From positions 3,224,001 through 3,288,000 of the forward strand of contig NZ_CP144913.1 in the NCBI RefSeq assembly GCF_037198315.1: DNA of 64,000 bases, written 5' to 3'. The notes beneath the pieces are model-generated. The model had not been told where the DNA came from, searched no databases, and worked only from the letters and a program-made list of their open reading frames with translations. The position numbers and the translations under genes are program-made. Source of the stretch: Janibacter sp. A1S7. GTDB taxonomy: Bacteria; Actinomycetota; Actinomycetes; Actinomycetales; Dermatophilaceae. Every line of letters begins with the position of its first letter. Position 1 is the stretch's first letter. Shown here in pieces: positions 62,546 through 64,000 of the stretch.

Positions 62546-63223
62546 AAGGTCCGTGATCAGGGACGCGTCGACGCTGAAGTCCAGACCCCAACCGTCGTCC
62601 TCGTTCCACTCCCAGAGAACGGGGATGTCCAGACCACCGCACTGAAGGGTGTCGGACACGTCATCGACAGGTGGCGGAGTGCTCGTCGACGACGTGGACG
62701 ATGACGGTGACGACGAAGGACTCGTCGACGTCGAGGTCGAGGGGGCCGGCGGCTCCTGGGACGGGTTGCACGCGCTGAACGGCATGCCCAGCTTCGCATC
62801 GGCCGACCGCCGCTCACGCTGCCCCGACTCGAGGACGGCCTTGCTCTCCACGGTGACCCGGATCCGGTCCTGGGCCGGGCTGTAGCTGTAGGAGACCAGG
62901 GTGGCGTCGTTGCGGCCGGCGAAGTCCTGCGCGTTGGCCTGCCCCAGGCTGCCGGGAATCGCCTGCCCGTTCACGAGCGCCGAGACGATCTGCCCCGGAG
63001 CGTCATCGACGATGGACTCGGCGCCGGCCAGTGCGGCGGCATCGGCGGCAGCCTGCAGACCCGACGCCTCATCCGTCGCCTTGCTCAGTCGAGTGGCGAA
63101 CAGCAGGGCGAAGCCGAGCAGCAGGATCGACACGACGATGATGATCGACATCGCCGCAGCTCCTGATTCGCACTGACGTCCACCAGCGCGCGGCCGTTGG
63201 TCCTGACCACCCCTCGCTCGCAT
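62519..63223 (-). CDS. TadG/TadE-like pilus-assembly protein
   Basis: 234 residues: short N-terminus with CESGAAAMSIIIVVSI (pseudopilin-like hydrophobic helix), the LQAAADAAALAGA segment typical of TadG-related proteins, a middle beta domain, then a Pro/Ser/Thr linker (residues 155-185) and a C-terminal tail. It would sit in the membrane as part of a Tad (Flp) secretion/pilus system. GAGAGGA precedes ATG 63223. An Flp pilin gene lies upstream. Confidence 0.82.
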   Translation of the reverse strand: MRARGGQDQRPRAGGRQCESGAAAMSIIIVVSILLLGFALLFATRLSKATDEASGLQAAADAAALAGAESIVDDAPGQIVSALVNGQAIPGSLGQANAQDFAGRNDATLVSYSYSPAQDRIRVTVESKAVLESGQRERRSADAKLGMPFSACNPSQEPPAPSTSTSTSPSSSPSSSTSSTSTPPPVDDVSDTLQCGGLDIPVLWEWNEDDGWGLDFSVDASLITDLGLEPALAG

Positions 63224-63279
63224 GGGTACATCCTCTCGGCTCGTTCTCCATCCGCAAGTCGGGCCCCGACCTGCGACAA

Positions 63280-63308
63280 GGGCCGGGGTGCACAGCGCAC
63301 CCCGGCCC
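63280..63308. terminator. terminator between flp and tadG-like gene
   Basis: Perfect 12-bp arms GGGCCGGGGTGC (63280-63291) and GCACCCCGGCCC (63297-63308) around a 5-nt loop. Being 46 bp after the Flp stop, it should limit read-through from the strongly expressed pilin gene. Confidence 0.75.
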
Positions 63309-63353
63309 TACCTCAGGCGGTCCCGGAACCAGCGTCCCCGGGCCGCCCTCGGA

Positions 63354-63563
63354 TCACTTGTCCAGGATCTCGTTGACGGAGTCGGTCACGGCGCCCGCGA
63401 CGTCTGCGTCGTTGATGACCGTGATGACGGCACCGACGATGATGGCAGCGACGATGAGCATGCCGACGTACTCCAGCGCGCTCGCGCCGCGCTCACGGTC
63501 CGACAGGCGCTGCGACAGCGTGTGCTGGACGACGATGAACTTGGCTGCGACCTTGTGCGTCAT
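63354..63563 (-). CDS. Flp/Fap-type pilin
   Basis: 69 residues with the Flp motif ERGASALEYVGMLIVAAIIVGAVI (G-x4-E at the prepilin cleavage site, then a 20-residue hydrophobic helix) after a 25-residue basic leader. Cleaved by TadV-type peptidase and assembled into a thin pilus. ATG 63563 follows AGGAG. Confidence 0.92.
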   Translation of the reverse strand: MTHKVAAKFIVVQHTLSQRLSDRERGASALEYVGMLIVAAIIVGAVITVINDADVAGAVTDSVNEILDK

Positions 63564-63694
63564 GATGATTCTCCTTGGATCGAGACTGTGGGGTGGTTCC
63601 CCGGCCCCCTGAGACCGAGGAACCTTCGTCCGCGTGAACAAGAGAGACATTACGGTCGGTTCCATCGGGCCGGCAGGGCCCTCGGACCCGTCCT

Positions 63695-63719
63695 CGGGCC
63701 CAAGATCTCCTTGGGCCCG
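63695..63719. terminator. hairpin terminator of the LuxR-type gene
   Basis: Perfect 10-bp stem CGGGCCCAAG/CTTGGGCCCG with a 5-nt loop, 10 bp beyond the stop of the regulator gene on the minus strand. Confidence 0.75.
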
Positions 63720-63728
63720 TAGGCCCAG

Positions 63729-64000
63729 TCAGCTGCGCAGCCAGTAGACGATGGCCTCGGCCCGCGACTCGACACCCAGCTCGGCGAAGATGGCGTTGAT
63801 GTGGTTCTTCACGGTCTTCTCCGCCAGGAAGAGCTCTGCGGCGATCTGCTGGTTCGATCGGCCCTTCGCCACCAGCTCCATGACTTCGACCTGACGCGGG
63901 CTCAGCGCCGTTGTCGTCTCTGCTGCGTCGTCCGTGCCCGCGGCCGGGGACGACGCAGCGCCCTGGGAGCTGGCCGCGCCGCCACGCAGCACGGCCAGGG
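63729..64000 (-). CDS. LuxR-family DNA-binding regulator, C-terminal part (5' end beyond window)
   Basis: The last 90 codons of a regulator. An Ala/Ser-rich linker is followed by a GerE/LuxR helix-turn-helix: [32 protein letters not shown] in pieces, and [23 protein letters not shown]. The frame is open to the window end, so the N-terminal domain (probably a receiver) is missing. Next to Flp pilin genes, it may regulate the Tad locus. Confidence 0.88.
   Translation of the reverse strand, partial: LAVLRGGAASSQGAASSPAAGTDDAAETTTALSPRQVEVMELVAKGRSNQQIAAELFLAEKTVKNHINAIFAELGVESRAEAIVYWLRS

Noticed and set aside
1..64000. tRNA, rRNA genes and CRISPR arrays
   Set aside because: I looked for tRNA T-loops with CCA-proximal stems, rRNA conserved cores and regularly spaced repeats and saw none.

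Overview
The window is high-GC actinobacterial chromosome. Almost every gene uses G/C-ending codons, start codons GTG and TTG are common, and the core block rpsF-ssb-rpsR-rplI, an actinobacterial bifunctional penicillin-binding protein, a PadR gene and inositol-3-phosphate synthase occur together. My best guess is a Janibacter-like member of the Intrasporangiaceae; this is inferred from gene content and style, not from any search.

Layout. (1) 1-7.5 kb is an accessory left end: the tail of an MNT antitoxin and its HEPN toxin, a serine resolvase, a divergent TetR/MFS efflux pair, and a stretch of visibly lower GC (about 4.5-6.3 kb) with an unknown secreted protein and a small membrane protein. 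(2) 8-13.4 kb holds dnaB with a cluster of DnaA-box-like hexamers upstream, a DUF2277 gene, a second MFS exporter, a LacI regulator and a lysoplasmalogenase. (3) 13.4-19.3 kb is a copper locus, copZ and copA, each preceded by a CsoR-type palindrome; between them lie a diaminopropionate ammonia-lyase, an M20 amidohydrolase and a divergent LysR regulator. (4) 19.3-24.7 kb holds a glutathione peroxidase and an inverted duplication of a two-gene operon (CHRD-domain surface protein plus class F sortase) around a DUF5701 gene and a TipA-like MerR gene. (5) 24.8-26.8 kb is a broken HelD/HelR-type ATPase. (6) 26.9-45.8 kb is inositol catabolism: a forward module (PhyH oxygenase, SDR, Gfo/Idh) and a long reverse operon with a sugar ABC transporter, three-step ring opening (Gfo/Idh, IolE-like, IolD), IolB, IolC, an aldolase and IolA, with a GntR regulator whose putative operator occurs upstream of both gntR/idh and iolA. 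(7) 45.8-51.8 kb has a secreted hydrolase with a discoidin-like domain, a MATE exporter, an AGCS sodium:amino-acid symporter and an unknown gene. (8) 51.9-62.5 kb is the conserved core: rpsF-ssb-rpsR-rplI, a membrane glycosyltransferase-like protein, PBP, PadR and Ino1, flanked on both sides by an OmpA-domain protein plus lipoprotein pair. (9) 62.5-64 kb starts a Tad-pilus-type locus: TadG-like protein, Flp pilin and the C-terminus of a LuxR-family regulator that runs off the window.

How the genes fit together. The reverse operon should import an inositol-type sugar and convert it to malonic semialdehyde and acetyl-CoA or propionyl-CoA equivalents, while ino1 makes inositol phosphate for actinobacterial lipids and mycothiol, so supply and breakdown are encoded some 15 kb apart. 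The most unusual whole-window signal is a short word, CGAAGGGGG, seen about 28 times on both strands between 11.5 and 60.7 kb and never in the first 10 kb; inverted pairs of it form two of the transcription terminators.
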